Source of the DNA: Yarrowia lipolytica
Taxonomy: Eukaryota > Ascomycota > Dipodascomycetes > Dipodascales
NCBI RefSeq assembly: GCF_001761485.1
Contig: NC_090775.1
Span: 3,107,001 to 3,171,000 of the forward strand
DNA length: 64,000 bases
Direction of reading: 5' to 3'
A program made the translations under genes and the position numbers. Numbering within the stretch: position 1 is the stretch's first letter; every line of letters begins with the position of its first letter. Positions 29,523 through 39,312 of the stretch are shown here, one piece after another. The notes below the pieces were generated by a model. The model had not been told where the DNA came from. It ran no database searches and was given only the letters and a program-made list of their open reading frames with translations.

Positions 29523-31145
29523 CTACTTCTTGTAGCCTCTCTTGGCCTCATCAGACAGCCGCATACTCTCCTTGATGTTGAAACCTCCCGTCAGCAGCTG
29601 TTGAATCTGCTCCAGATCCATGCCGGAAGTCTCGGGATACAGGAAGAAGACAAACACTTCTCCGAGAGCACAGAGACCGGCGTAGAAGGAAAATGTTCCA
29701 GTGGGGGTGATATTTTCCAACATGGTCAGGAAAGTGGAGGACACAATGAGCGATCCTGCCCAGTTGGTGGCAGTGGCCATGCCAGTTCCAACACCTCGGA
29801 CGGAGATGGGGAACAGCTCCGACTGCTGCCATGGCACATTACCGATACCAGTGGCGTAGAAGGCGACGTAGACGAGCTGAGCAACGAGGACCACGTATGC
29901 CCATCCGGAAATGTGTTCCTTATCGAGCTCATGGTTGGGGTTCTTTTCCTTCTGCTTGTCAAGGAAGTGGAAAGCAATGGCGTTGACAACGAGTCCCAGA
30001 GACATGCCCCAGATGGTTCCCAGGAGAATTCGGCGTCGTCCAATACGGTCAATGACCATAAAGGCGACAATGGTGAAGACAAAGTTCGTTCCAGCAACGA
30101 TGATGGAGACGGCTGTGGCGTTATCAAAGCCCACCACCTCAAAAATGGTAGCAGAAAAGTACATGAGCGAGTTGAAACCACAAAACTGCTGGATTCCCTG
30201 CAGTCCACAAGCAATTATGAGGGCTCGCAAGTTGCTGGGTACGCAATAAAGTTCCTTCATAGTGTTTCGAGCTCGCGCCATAGTGGACAGGCCGGACTCC
30301 TTGTATGCGTTGTGGAGCATGAGTTCGTGGAGCTTTCGGTCGAGAAGGTTGTCGTCATCGGTGGCATATGTCTTGGCCAGCACCTTCTTGGCCTCAGCAA
30401 TCTTATTCTTTCGAACAAGATATCGAGGAGTCTCGGGCATGAACACAAAGATGACCATTTGCACAAAGGCAGGCACCATAGACAGACCAACTAGAATTCT
30501 CCATCCTTGGTGCACGTGGGCCATGCCAGCACCAATTCCGTAGGCCACAAGCTGTCCTCCGGTGATAGCCAGGACGTTGAGAACGACAAGACGACCTCGG
30601 ATTCGAGTGGGGGCCAGCTCGGAAATGTACAGAGGAGCACATAGAGATGCAATACCCACGCCCCATCCCATGACGAATCGGCCTCCGATCATGGTCCACA
30701 CGGCGTGAGCTCCACACTGAATGGCAGCTCCAACCAGAAACAGAATATTGGCAAAGGTGATAACCCACTTTCGGCCAAAGAAGTCGCACATGGCTCCGGC
30801 AATAACTCCTCCAAGGAGAGCTCCCAGGGACGTGGAAGCAGTAATCAGCTCCTTATCTCCGTTGGAAAGGGCACGTCCAAGATCCTCCTTGATGACCACC
30901 AGAGCTCCAGAAACATAGCCCGTGTCGTATCCAAACAGGAATCCGGAAATGGAGGCCAGGGCAACCAGCACAAACACAAACGGCGAGATTTTCTCGGCTT
31001 CTAGGTTGCCTTCCGAAATGGAACCAGTGGTCTCGTCCTGAGTACTAGTACTGGTCAGGCCTCTCATGATATGGGTCCCTTCATCGGCACTGCTTCCAGA
31101 CGACGACTCAGAGGTCGTGATCTGGCGGTTTTTGTCCAGCGACAT
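29523..31145 (-). CDS. ITR1: myo-Inositol transporter (MFS, Itr1/Itr2 type)
   Basis: 540 residues, 12-TM sugar-porter family of the plasma membrane. It imports myo-inositol with protons for phosphatidylinositol synthesis. Sugar-porter motifs are present: DFFGRK after TM2, IRGRL, PETPRYLV, RIGRRRIL and PETSG. Compared with remembered yeast Itr1, several blocks are nearly identical (VPSNLRALII.CGLQ.IQQF; FNSLMYFSATIFE.VGF; IGNVPWQQSELFP; ATNWAGSL), which separates it from hexose transporters. The N-terminal about 70 residues are Ser/Thr-rich and cytosolic. The start is ATG at 31145; the frame extends upstream only to a TTG. A CACGTGA element lies about 200 bp upstream (near 31340), a possible bHLH site. 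It could also transport other polyols or sugars. Confidence 0.85.
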   Translation of the reverse strand: MSLDKNRQITTSESSSGSSADEGTHIMRGLTSTSTQDETTGSISEGNLEAEKISPFVFVLVALASISGFLFGYDTGYVSGALVVIKEDLGRALSNGDKELITASTSLGALLGGVIAGAMCDFFGRKWVITFANILFLVGAAIQCGAHAVWTMIGGRFVMGWGVGIASLCAPLYISELAPTRIRGRLVVLNVLAITGGQLVAYGIGAGMAHVHQGWRILVGLSMVPAFVQMVIFVFMPETPRYLVRKNKIAEAKKVLAKTYATDDDNLLDRKLHELMLHNAYKESGLSTMARARNTMKELYCVPSNLRALIIACGLQGIQQFCGFNSLMYFSATIFEVVGFDNATAVSIIVAGTNFVFTIVAFMVIDRIGRRRILLGTIWGMSLGLVVNAIAFHFLDKQKEKNPNHELDKEHISGWAYVVLVAQLVYVAFYATGIGNVPWQQSELFPISVRGVGTGMATATNWAGSLIVSSTFLTMLENITPTGTFSFYAGLCALGEVFVFFLYPETSGMDLEQIQQLLTGGFNIKESMRLSDEAKRGYKK

Positions 31146-32506
31146 TAGTTCGATCGAAGTCAATGTTGTTGGTTGGTGTCAATGAGACGTGTAAGGTGTA
31201 TACTCGAAGTACAATTTACAAGTATCTGTGTACAAAGCTAACTAAGCACCGACGCTAACCGAAAAGTCAATGTTGCACTAGAGATTTACTTGGTGTATGA
31301 CGATGTAGGTGGGGGTCACCTGACTCAAAATGAAGCTGGTCACGTGATGAACCATGTGGAGTTGTCTTTCCCCCCCTAATCGTGAGTAATATCCTTGCCA
31401 AAGCGCTCTACGCAAAACAATTCTAGTTTGCTATCCACACGGCATTTTGGATTTTACAGTTAACCCGCTGTAAACGAGAAAAAAAAATTAATTAAGGTCA
31501 AGATTTCGACACCAGAAAAGTTTTTGTGACCCCCAAATTATCCGCCCTCCTCAAAGGAAGAGTGCACAAACCCTACTTTATGGGAGTCTCGATAGCGGGA
31601 GGAATGATGTTAAGAGGAATGGGAACATCAATTATTTTCTGGTTTTTTTTAACAATTTTATACGATTTGTTGGAGTTTTTTTTTGTCTCCTTGTTTAGCT
31701 CACGATTTATCCTCCGTAGCCGTTCCGTCCCGTTCCACCCGCCGCTTATTACTTGGGACGCCGTAGCTCCTCCAATACAGTACGATCCGTACATACAGGC
31801 CGCAGCTGCTGGACTGAATGCTGCTCGCGTGCATTGTGATGACTTGTTTTATGTTGATTGGATGTCAGAGGGAGATCCGCGTTAACATTGATCCGTTTGT
31901 CCGAGTAGGCTCACAGTAGTGACAACTGTAGAGACGACTGTCTCGGAACTATAATCTGCTTGACCATCTTAGAATAAACCACCACCATACCCTGTCAAAC
32001 AAGTCTCAGGGCTGCATTTCTGTCTCAGCCCCGTCATGCCAAGAGGCAACGCGAGTGGAGTGAGAGTCACGCTATCTATGATGCAGTATCTGCCTGGAGG
32101 TGGATCGCGTTTGCTTGTATTTGCACTTGGTAGGTTGTGCGGTTTGATGGAAGCAGACCACGTTGTCTTACAGTAAATGGTTTCAGCTCTAAACACGTCT
32201 GAGTCGATCCTCCTAAAAGTGCGGTGGCTGGCCATCCTTGACTCTGAAGATAGATATACACAACCTTTCACAGATGATGAATTCCTACGCAAATGCCTCT
32301 GTTCTGTCACTACAGTAGCTTCTTGGATCCGTGAAAGGAATTTACCAATGGATCATCTTGGACTACGGCATGTACTCATACAGTAACTCACACTGGTACA
32401 TCAAGAAATCAAGAACCCATCAAATTCTTACAATTGTAGTACTTGCAACTCCTGCAACTATGTACCCGTATCTCGACTAAAATGTCCTATACACTATATA
32501 CTGATA
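31146..32506. other. Intergenic inositol transporter promoter to GAL7 3' end
   Basis: It contains the transporter promoter (CACGTGA near 31340), one doubtful small ORF (listed separately) and otherwise nothing supported. Confidence 0.5.
31580..31885 (+). CDS. Doubtful small ORF with one membrane segment
   Basis: First ATG at 31580 gives 101 residues with one strongly hydrophobic stretch (about 17-38, IIFWFFLTILYDLLEFFFV) and a polar tail. No homologue is recognised, and the hydrophobic run comes from T-rich DNA, so this may be chance. It is listed because it is the only frame of any size in 1.3 kb. Confidence 0.2.
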   Translation: MGVSIAGGMMLRGMGTSIIFWFFLTILYDLLEFFFVSLFSSRFILRSRSVPFHPPLITWDAVAPPIQYDPYIQAAAAGLNAARVHCDDLFYVDWMSEGDPR

Positions 32507-33565
32507 TTACAAATCATACAACCGCTTGGCAGCCCCTTCGGCAGTAATGTCTCGCTGCGGCATTCCCAGCATCTCGAATCCGACCTGGAACTTCTTGACG
32601 GAGGCAGATCGCAGAAGAGGAGGGTAGAACAGGAGCCGAAGATGCTCGTAGGGACAGTTCTCAACGTCCACAAATGATTGATGAATACCCATTGAGTAGG
32701 GGAAAGAGGTGTTGAAGAGCTTGTCGTACTTTTTTGTGATCACCGAGATGGCGTCGGCAAGATGCTGGACTTGTTCCTTGGTCAGCTTTTTGATGGAAGA
32801 AACCCGTTCCTTGGACACAATCATGGTCTCAAAAGGCCAGACGGCCCAGTAAGGAACCACCACGAGAAACGAGGCATTCTGGTAGACGATTCGTTCGTTT
32901 TTGGACATTTCCAAGTTGACGTAATCGACCAGAAGATCACGGTTCTTTTCGTCCTTGTATTTCTTCAATGAATCAAACTCCATCTGGGGCTCTTCAGGAA
33001 CAATACTGGTGTTCCAGACCTGGCCATGGGCATGAGGGTTGGAGCAGCCCATGGTAGCTCCCTTGTTTTCAAAAATCAGCGAGTACTTGATTCCTCGACT
33101 CTGAGCCTCTGTGTACATTTTCTGCCAGGTCTCAATCACCTTTTCGATCTGCTCAACAGTCATTGTAGCAAGAGTCACATTGTGTTTGGGCGAAAAGCAA
33201 ATAACCTGACAGTATCCGAACACATCTTCTTTTCGCAGAAGGTCCAGGTCGAGAGCAGTAGACTCTGTGTGCTCCTTTTGGGCCTCCTCAACGACCTTCT
33301 CCACTTCCGCAGTTTTCTCAAAAACAGCACTGAAGTCGTTCTCAAACACGAAAGTGTCCTTGTAGTCCGGGTTCATCTCCCCGTTGATTCGAGCATTTCG
33401 AGGACACAGATAGCACTTGTCGTCGTACTCGGGCTTCGTGTCCTTGGTGGGCTCTTCTTGCTGTCCCTGCCAAGGTCGCTTAGCTCGATGAGGTGACACC
33501 AGCACCCATGATTGTCGCAGCGGGTTGTATCGTCTGTGAGGAATGTCGGATGCCACAAGAGTCAT
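32507..33565 (-). CDS. GAL7: Galactose-1-phosphate uridylyltransferase
   Basis: 352 residues, HIT superfamily, Leloir pathway: UDP-glucose + galactose-1-P to glucose-1-P + UDP-galactose, cytosolic. Visible: N-terminal HRRYNPL..WVLVSPHRAKRPWQGQ, metal-site CYLCPRN (C51, C54), FENDFSAV, the active-site block MGCSNPHAHGQVW (H178-A179-H180) and C-terminal GIHQSF..EHLRLLFYPPLLRS. The second His of H-x-H is the nucleophile uridylylated during catalysis. The middle residue is normally Pro (HPH); here it is Ala, read from codons CAT GCC CAT. Length is normal. The start is ATG at 33565; the upstream frame lacks another ATG. The other Leloir genes are not in the window. Confidence 0.95.
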   Translation of the reverse strand: MTLVASDIPHRRYNPLRQSWVLVSPHRAKRPWQGQQEEPTKDTKPEYDDKCYLCPRNARINGEMNPDYKDTFVFENDFSAVFEKTAEVEKVVEEAQKEHTESTALDLDLLRKEDVFGYCQVICFSPKHNVTLATMTVEQIEKVIETWQKMYTEAQSRGIKYSLIFENKGATMGCSNPHAHGQVWNTSIVPEEPQMEFDSLKKYKDEKNRDLLVDYVNLEMSKNERIVYQNASFLVVVPYWAVWPFETMIVSKERVSSIKKLTKEQVQHLADAISVITKKYDKLFNTSFPYSMGIHQSFVDVENCPYEHLRLLFYPPLLRSASVKKFQVGFEMLGMPQRDITAEGAAKRLYDL

Positions 33566-34641
33566 ATCGTGAGTTTTGTAGCGGATCGTAAACACGTGGA
33601 TCAACACTTGGGGGAGAGAGATGCAAAAGATGGGCTAAAGCAGATCGGGAAAAAGCTGGGGTTTATCCGGAGCGGAGGTATAATCGGCTTTGAGTTCTGT
33701 ATTAAACTTCAATAAGATGGGGTGAAGGTAAGGGACTAGAGTTGCAATATTGAGGGTGACAGGGGGTTTTTATGGGTGTTTTTGTGAGTTGAGGATGTTT
33801 AAAGTCTATATATTTGTTGATTTCCAATTTCCAATTTCTTTTTTGGACTAGTTTTGGGCTACTCTCGGCCTACTTACGGCGCGATGGTGTTTCAACATCA
33901 TTTTTAATTTAATAGTCCACTGGGGGAGCTTCGCATTACAGTAAATATTAGTCATCTACAGTACCATTAGAAACGGCTGTTTATAGCTAATATATCAGTT
34001 TCTTTCATTGTGTGACTATTCTTCATCTTCTTCAATACCTGCACTTTTGTGTATCGTATAGCTACAGTATTTTTTGTACTGTAAGAGGAGTGGCTCAAAT
34101 GCTCGTCCACCCTGATTTTCTGCTCTGCTTGACATCCAAAGAGAATGTTGAGGCGAATAACGCTTAACGCTTCTTAACGCTTCTTTGCGTTTCTAAAAAA
34201 ACATGTTACTGTAGTACAGCATGCTTCATATGATCACATGACTAGCAAATAATAAATTCATTATCTTTCAGTGCTGATTAATCTAAATATCCCCCTTTTT
34301 ACTACGGTTCATCTCGCGTAAGCAATTTACAGTAGATTGGTGGTTTATTGTTAGGGGACTGTACAAGTATTCCAAGTAGGAGTACAAGTACATACAAATA
34401 CGAGAACAATTTCTACAGTACTTGCTGGATAAAAGTGAGAAGTAAGATGGTTTTAATGTGGCAGTGTTGTGCATTTTATTACTTGGTTGAAGATGCTAAG
34501 TCATTTTACATACCACAATAGCTCCGGACAAGTTGGTCGTACTACCCCTACAACACGACGCACAATCTTCTTACAGGACCATGCATAAAAGTTATCCAGT
34601 TACTCATCACACGATCTCTTTACCTTACAAACTTGTGCAAC
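33566..34641. promoter_or_regulatory. Divergent intergenic region GAL7 / 2OG oxygenase
   Basis: 1.08 kb between divergent genes. It has AT-rich segments, a tatatattt near 33808 and several TACAGTA motifs. No supported gene. Confidence 0.5.
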
Positions 34642-35340
34642 ATGGCCAAAAGAACTGCTAAACCAACAGCGAAATCAGCAAAAATCACAGCCTTTCCTTG
34701 GCCCAAGTCTCTGCTCGACAATGACCCCTCCAAGTCGTACAAGGTCCACACTGAGACGATACTCAAGGACCAGATTTACGTGATCCATGGGTTTCTACCC
34801 GCCAAAGTCTGCAATGATCTGGTTCAAACCATTGTTAAGACGGACGCCGACGACACACACACTTTTAAGATGGAGACGACACCGCTGACGAAACGAAAAG
34901 ATTATGCTGCTCGGGTCAACGATCGAGGGGCAGTGGAAGATACAGGGATCTGCAACTACCTCTGGCACCAGCTGGAGCCCATTATCGAGTCTGATCCGGA
35001 GCTGTCAGAGTTCAAATCGGCCTTTGGACTCAACCCCAACATTCGAATGTACAGATACACCCCTGGGCAGTTCTTTGATCAGCATTACGACGAGGCGGTA
35101 AGATGCAAGGTGGGATCGACTGTCTGTACTACACGATGGACGTTGCTACTGTACTTGTCAGAATGCCAGGGAGGTCAGACTATGTTCTACGAGGATGGAG
35201 GGAAGTCGTACGAGGTCCAGCCCACTAATGGCAGTGTACTGCTGCATAAGCATGGAGAGGACTGCCTGTTGCATGAAGGACGAGAGGTGACGGCGGGTGA
35301 GAAGTGGATTCTCAGATCGGACATTGCTTGGAAGAATTAG
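34642..35340 (+). CDS. 2-oxoglutarate/Fe(II)-dependent oxygenase, prolyl-4-hydroxylase-like
   Basis: 232 residues. A double-stranded beta-helix of the P4H-like family. The Fe(II) triad is H148-x-D150 (RYTPGQFFDQHYDEA) and H211 (CLLHEG); the 2OG carboxylate probably binds K221 or R225 in GEKWILRSD. The conserved lead-in GG.T.FYE (QGGQTMFYED) is present. It has no signal peptide or membrane segment, so it is likely cytosolic or nuclear, unlike collagen-type P4H. The start is ATG at 34642 (the frame opens at TTG 34633). Such small fungal enzymes are widespread and their substrate is mostly unknown. Codon use resembles neighbours. Confidence 0.8.
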   Translation: MAKRTAKPTAKSAKITAFPWPKSLLDNDPSKSYKVHTETILKDQIYVIHGFLPAKVCNDLVQTIVKTDADDTHTFKMETTPLTKRKDYAARVNDRGAVEDTGICNYLWHQLEPIIESDPELSEFKSAFGLNPNIRMYRYTPGQFFDQHYDEAVRCKVGSTVCTTRWTLLLYLSECQGGQTMFYEDGGKSYEVQPTNGSVLLHKHGEDCLLHEGREVTAGEKWILRSDIAWKN

Positions 35341-36257
35341 CGAGCAATATCGAAGCAATTTGACTGACGATGGTGAGCCATGGCAAAAGAGACTCTGACA
35401 GATAGTAATCAGGATAACTGAGACTACAGAGACACAGGGCTTGGAGTGTTCTGGCGGCAGTGGAAGTGCCTGTGGTAGAGTCAGAAAATCTACGACCACT
35501 CCGGCACTTATATAGCATCTTGAGCACAAGCTGGGGGGTACAGTCCTTAGATGATAAGTGATACACTCCGGATCACCTCCTCCCCTATAGGACTGATAGA
35601 CGACGTATTGTATGGACGTGGGAAAAGTTACGGTCTTCACTTGTTGAAGTATGTAGTGCACGACAGCAGTGAACACAGGACTGACAGGACTGCCTCTTGG
35701 TTTCTTTACTAAAGTGGATTTCATACTTAACCTTTTGTCAAGTATAATAGTCAACGTTGTTAGCTTCGTGGACATGAGCCGAATGAATAACTACTGCGGT
35801 CAGCAGTTTCGGTTCTTCCCCTTTGCCATTCTTGTAAGTATGTACCACATCTTCTCATTATCTCAAAACTTCCATGTCACAGTACATACTGTACTCTTTA
35901 ACAAGTACAGTACAGAAGCTAAAATACCCTTTTAGATTACTCAGAGCAATGCCATAAATATCCTTCCAATAGCGGCTATGGTCCACGATTACTCGATTTG
36001 AAAAAATGAATCTGCTAAACAGCTCAGCACATCCAAGGTGTGCTCTTCATATTTCTCTCACCTGGTCACATGATCGCCCCACCGCCTTACTCTCGTCCAT
36101 ACAGTCTATCTTGCTCCCAACTCTATTGCTCCAAAACGGGGGTGCGCATGTCATCATGCATGAAGAGTACTTCTTCCTGCCGCTGAGATAATGGTGTCAT
36201 ATAACCACCTACTCATTTGCCACACACCACACAAAACACAGACCCACCTCACGCACA
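35341..36257. other. Intergenic, 2OG oxygenase 3' end to YPI1
   Basis: It holds the YPI1 promoter. A 205-residue minus ORF (35158-35775) overlaps the oxygenase 3' end and is rejected. No other gene seen. Confidence 0.55.
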
Positions 36258-36638
36258 ATGTCACACAACCAGCAGGCCGCACAGCCATCGTCGTCACGCA
36301 CACAGGTGATTGAACGGGAGGCGTCTCCAGGTGTTCTGACCGTACGAGGAGCCGCCGAAGACGAAGACTCCAACGTTCGATTTACAGAGGAAGTCGTGGA
36401 CAACGAACACATGGACAAGAAGAAGTCGAAAATCTGTTGCATCTACCACCCGCCGGCCGAGTTTGGCGAGTCGTCCGAGGAAGAATCGTGTGGCTCTGAC
36501 GATTCTGGACCCGAATCCGATGAGGGAGATATTCCTAATGCCCGAAAACCCAAGAAGAAGAACAAGGGCAAGTGCGGAGGACACAGAGACCCTTCTCCCA
36601 ATGCGTACGAGCGAAAGCCACGACCCAAGAAGAACTAA
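36258..36638 (+). CDS. YPI1: Type 1 protein phosphatase regulator Ypi1 (inhibitor-3 family)
   Basis: 126 residues, intrinsically disordered. The conserved core at 39-78 is nearly that of PPP1R11/Ypi1: [20 protein letters not shown], then [22 protein letters not shown] is the RVxF-type docking site for the PP1 catalytic subunit Glc7; the Cys-Cys and HPP segment is the second signature. The C-terminus is basic ([15 protein letters not shown]) and fits nuclear localisation. In budding yeast Ypi1 acts with Sds22 in PP1 maturation and nuclear targeting. Start ATG at 36258 in CACAATG context. Length is normal for fungi. Confidence 0.93.
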   Translation: MSHNQQAAQPSSSRTQVIEREASPGVLTVRGAAEDEDSNVRFTEEVVDNEHMDKKKSKICCIYHPPAEFGESSEEESCGSDDSGPESDEGDIPNARKPKKKNKGKCGGHRDPSPNAYERKPRPKKN

Positions 36639-36964
36639 TCGTTACAACAATATGCATTTTTACACCAACAAACACGATAACCGCGCTACTTTTGTACAGA
36701 CATATGTACCTACAACACTGTAAGATAGGAATTGTTTTTTTGATGATTTAAGAAAGAAGGAACCAAGTAATTGTGGTAGCTCTGTATCTTTTAAGTAGAC
36801 TGTACGTTCTACTCATACTGCTCTGTACATTTCTTGTACTGTACTGTAGAGATCTCTTGGGTACAGTACAAGCTTACTAACACAAGTCGGGATGTGAAAT
36901 AAGGTTTTTGATCTCTCCATGCCTTTACCTGGAAATCAAACTAGACCAACAACATCATCGCAGA
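36639..36964. other. Short intergenic YPI1 / SRP14
   Basis: 326 bp with several TACTGTAC/TTGTAC repeats (36800-36870). Presumed YPI1 3' end and SRP14 promoter. Confidence 0.5.
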
Positions 36965-37432
36965 ATGTCGAGACTGACCAACACAGAGGTGAGTACGATT
37001 TTAGAGGACGATTAAGGGATTGCTCTTGATTGCTCTTGAACCAGGAGGGCTTTGGGCTGATCCAATCGGCTAGAACTTGTGACACAAACCCATGAATGAA
37101 ACGATCAGAGGCCATCAATATCTCACTACCCACAGCTAACACAGTTCATCTCGTCGCTCAAGGACGCTTTCGACGGCATTTCCAAGAAGGAGAAGAAGCA
37201 CTCCCTTTATTTCACACAAAAAAGACTCAGTCCCGCCAACGTGGAGCCCGAAGAGCCTTCAAAGGAGTACCCTCTACTGATCCGAGTGGCTTACACCACT
37301 GGAGGAAAGAAGACCAAGCTGACCACCGAGGTGGACCCTTCTAATCTCGACGAGTTCTGGAAACAGTACACGGACGTAATGAAAGCCGGCATGGCTCTCA
37401 AGAAGAAGGACAAGAAGCGAAAGCGAAAGTAG
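36965..37432 (+). CDS. SRP14: Signal recognition particle 14-kDa subunit, two exons
   Basis: 103 residues after splicing. Exon 1 (36965-36988) encodes only MSRLTNTE; exon 2 (37145-37432) continues FISSLKDAFDGISKKEKKHS and the rest. Srp14 with Srp9/Srp21 binds the Alu domain of SRP RNA and delays elongation. Family features: LTN.EF..SL at the start, SLYFTQKRL, PLLIRVAYTTGGKKTKLTTEVD in two pieces, the YTDVMKAGMALKKK helix and a poly-basic tail ending KKRKRK. The intron has GTGAGT at 36989 and GCTAACACAG at 37135-37144, the Yarrowia pattern. A candidate SRP RNA gene lies 25 kb away in this window. Confidence 0.93.
36989..37144 (+). other. Spliceosomal intron of SRP14
   Basis: 156 bp, phase 0, donor GTGAGTACG, branch site CTAAC two bases before the CAG acceptor end (CTAACACAG). 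Splicing restores the Srp14 N-terminus. Confidence 0.93.
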
Positions 37433-39312
37433 TCGTGAGACAGAACGATTGCGGAAGAGACGGAAAAATGAATGTATTTAATGGTATTTTTGGATGACAC
37501 ACAACATGGGATGGTGAGAGATCGATTGGTGTGCCTGTGGTACAGGTGTTTCTATTGTTGTACCAAGTCTTGCAGAGGATGCGTGTAGTATGTTGCCTCC
37601 TTGGTAGATGTATGATGAACGTCACCCCAGAGTTACAATAGTTCCAGTCGTGAGAGGTTCCAAAGGGTTATCTTAAGACTGTATCGTACCGTAGTGTTAT
37701 GTTTTCCTAGTACACTCGGGTTACTGGTTGGACCTTCGATTAGACACGAGAGAATTGTATCGTAGCACATTTGACCTCAGGATAAGACACTTGTATCACT
37801 AAATGGCGTTCTACGAAACTTTTCGATGAAGTTCATGTGCTAGAAAAGTGTGTCGTGTTTCTTAGAAACACCTGTCCTTTCTTCACAGTGATAGCATGTA
37901 CTGTAATTCGCATTGTACGGTTTGCGGTTTAATACTGGTACGCTCGTACTCATACATACATCGCTACTGACCAGATCCTACTTGGCGATCAGGCGTAATT
38001 GTTGCTGTTGGTACAAGTATTCGAGGACGTAGCTCGTCGGATGCTCCGAAGATGACTTTTCCTATGACATACTGTTTTTGTAACCACCTCCACTGTGTAC
38101 TCTATCAAGATAAATCTCCACTGTACGAATTTAAGGGACAATCAGCTCGCTATAATTTCCTGTTTTTTTCTGCATATTTTTGTTGAAAGCTCTGAGAAAA
38201 TCCAGTCGTTTATACTTACAGTACTGAGACTAACAATGACTGAGCAACGGAATAACGCGCTGTGCTGTGACCGAGAGTCTGATCTTTTGCCTGCTTCCTT
38301 ATTGTGATATTCAAGCCCACCTTATCAGCAGCCACTGTCATACGGATTACATTCACGCCTAATATTTAGACCCCTTTGCACAGATTGAACCACTGATAAA
38401 TACTGTAACTTCTGGCTTCTAACAAGTCACTCAAGCCACTCAATCTTCATGTTCCGACATTTACCGGGCATTCTAAGTCTTAGTCATGATTGTGTAGTAT
38501 GTATTGCGCGTTCGGATGATTCTATAACCAGTTTGAATTTTTTCCCAATACACCTGATTATTTTCCCATGACTTCTCCCTTATTTGTAATTTCACCGATT
38601 TCATTCAAATATTTCCAGCTTTCCGATTAAATCCACCTGCTTGTGGTCAACCCACACATGGAAGTTCTCCCAACCACTCCCACACACGATAAGATGTATA
38701 TGCCCCCAGCCATGGTGGACATGCACAGGAAGAATGCAGTCAAGTTGAACCATGCCCACCCTTGATACAGGATATTGTAAGATATTCAGAGGGGAGAAAA
38801 TTATATCGAGATGTTGAGAAACACCTCATAAATCCATCAAATTATTTATCTCATCTCTACCACCTCGCAGGCCAACCCCACCCTTCTTCTTGTGCACCTG
38901 CCCCATCGGAATCCGTCTTAACTTAGCTTGCTTGGCATGTACCTGAAGTTAAAAGTGTTATCGTGAGTGGACAATTTCATAGAATTCATTCTCTCTACTA
39001 CACTGCCAGTAACAGAGTCAGGAGTACACAGATTCCTAGCGTGTGCTATTCGACCCTAACAGAGCACATTTCCTCAACTTCACGAGCCTTGCATCTCACT
39101 AGACCGCTACGACCGCTTTTAAAACACCACAAAACTACCAAATCAATATCACCCCCACCAGGACAGAGATCCTCTCTACCAGTACAAACACTTCCCGTAC
39201 GTACTCGCCGTCCACAACCATACCTAACTCAACCAGCCCGGCAACGCTAGAGTTGCAACCCACCGAAAGGCACCCTTCTCCCGAGAAATCGTCCCGGTTA
39301 TACCGCCTCAGC
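37433..39312. other. Intergenic SRP14 to MCH1-like gene
   Basis: 1.9 kb. There is no gene, but a possible 5'-UTR intron of the downstream transporter lies at 38963-39062 (separate entry). Scattered GTAC-type motifs occur near 37910-38080. Confidence 0.55.
38963..39062 (+). other. Possible 5'-UTR intron of MCH1-like gene
   Basis: Donor GTGAGTGG at 38963 and CCCTAACAG ending at 39062 give a 100-bp intron with Yarrowia-type signals. Joining the flanks does not extend the downstream ORF, so if real it lies in the 5' UTR. Confidence 0.35.

Noticed and set aside
29499-30494. 331-residue plus-strand ORF
   Set aside because: Antisense shadow of the inositol transporter.
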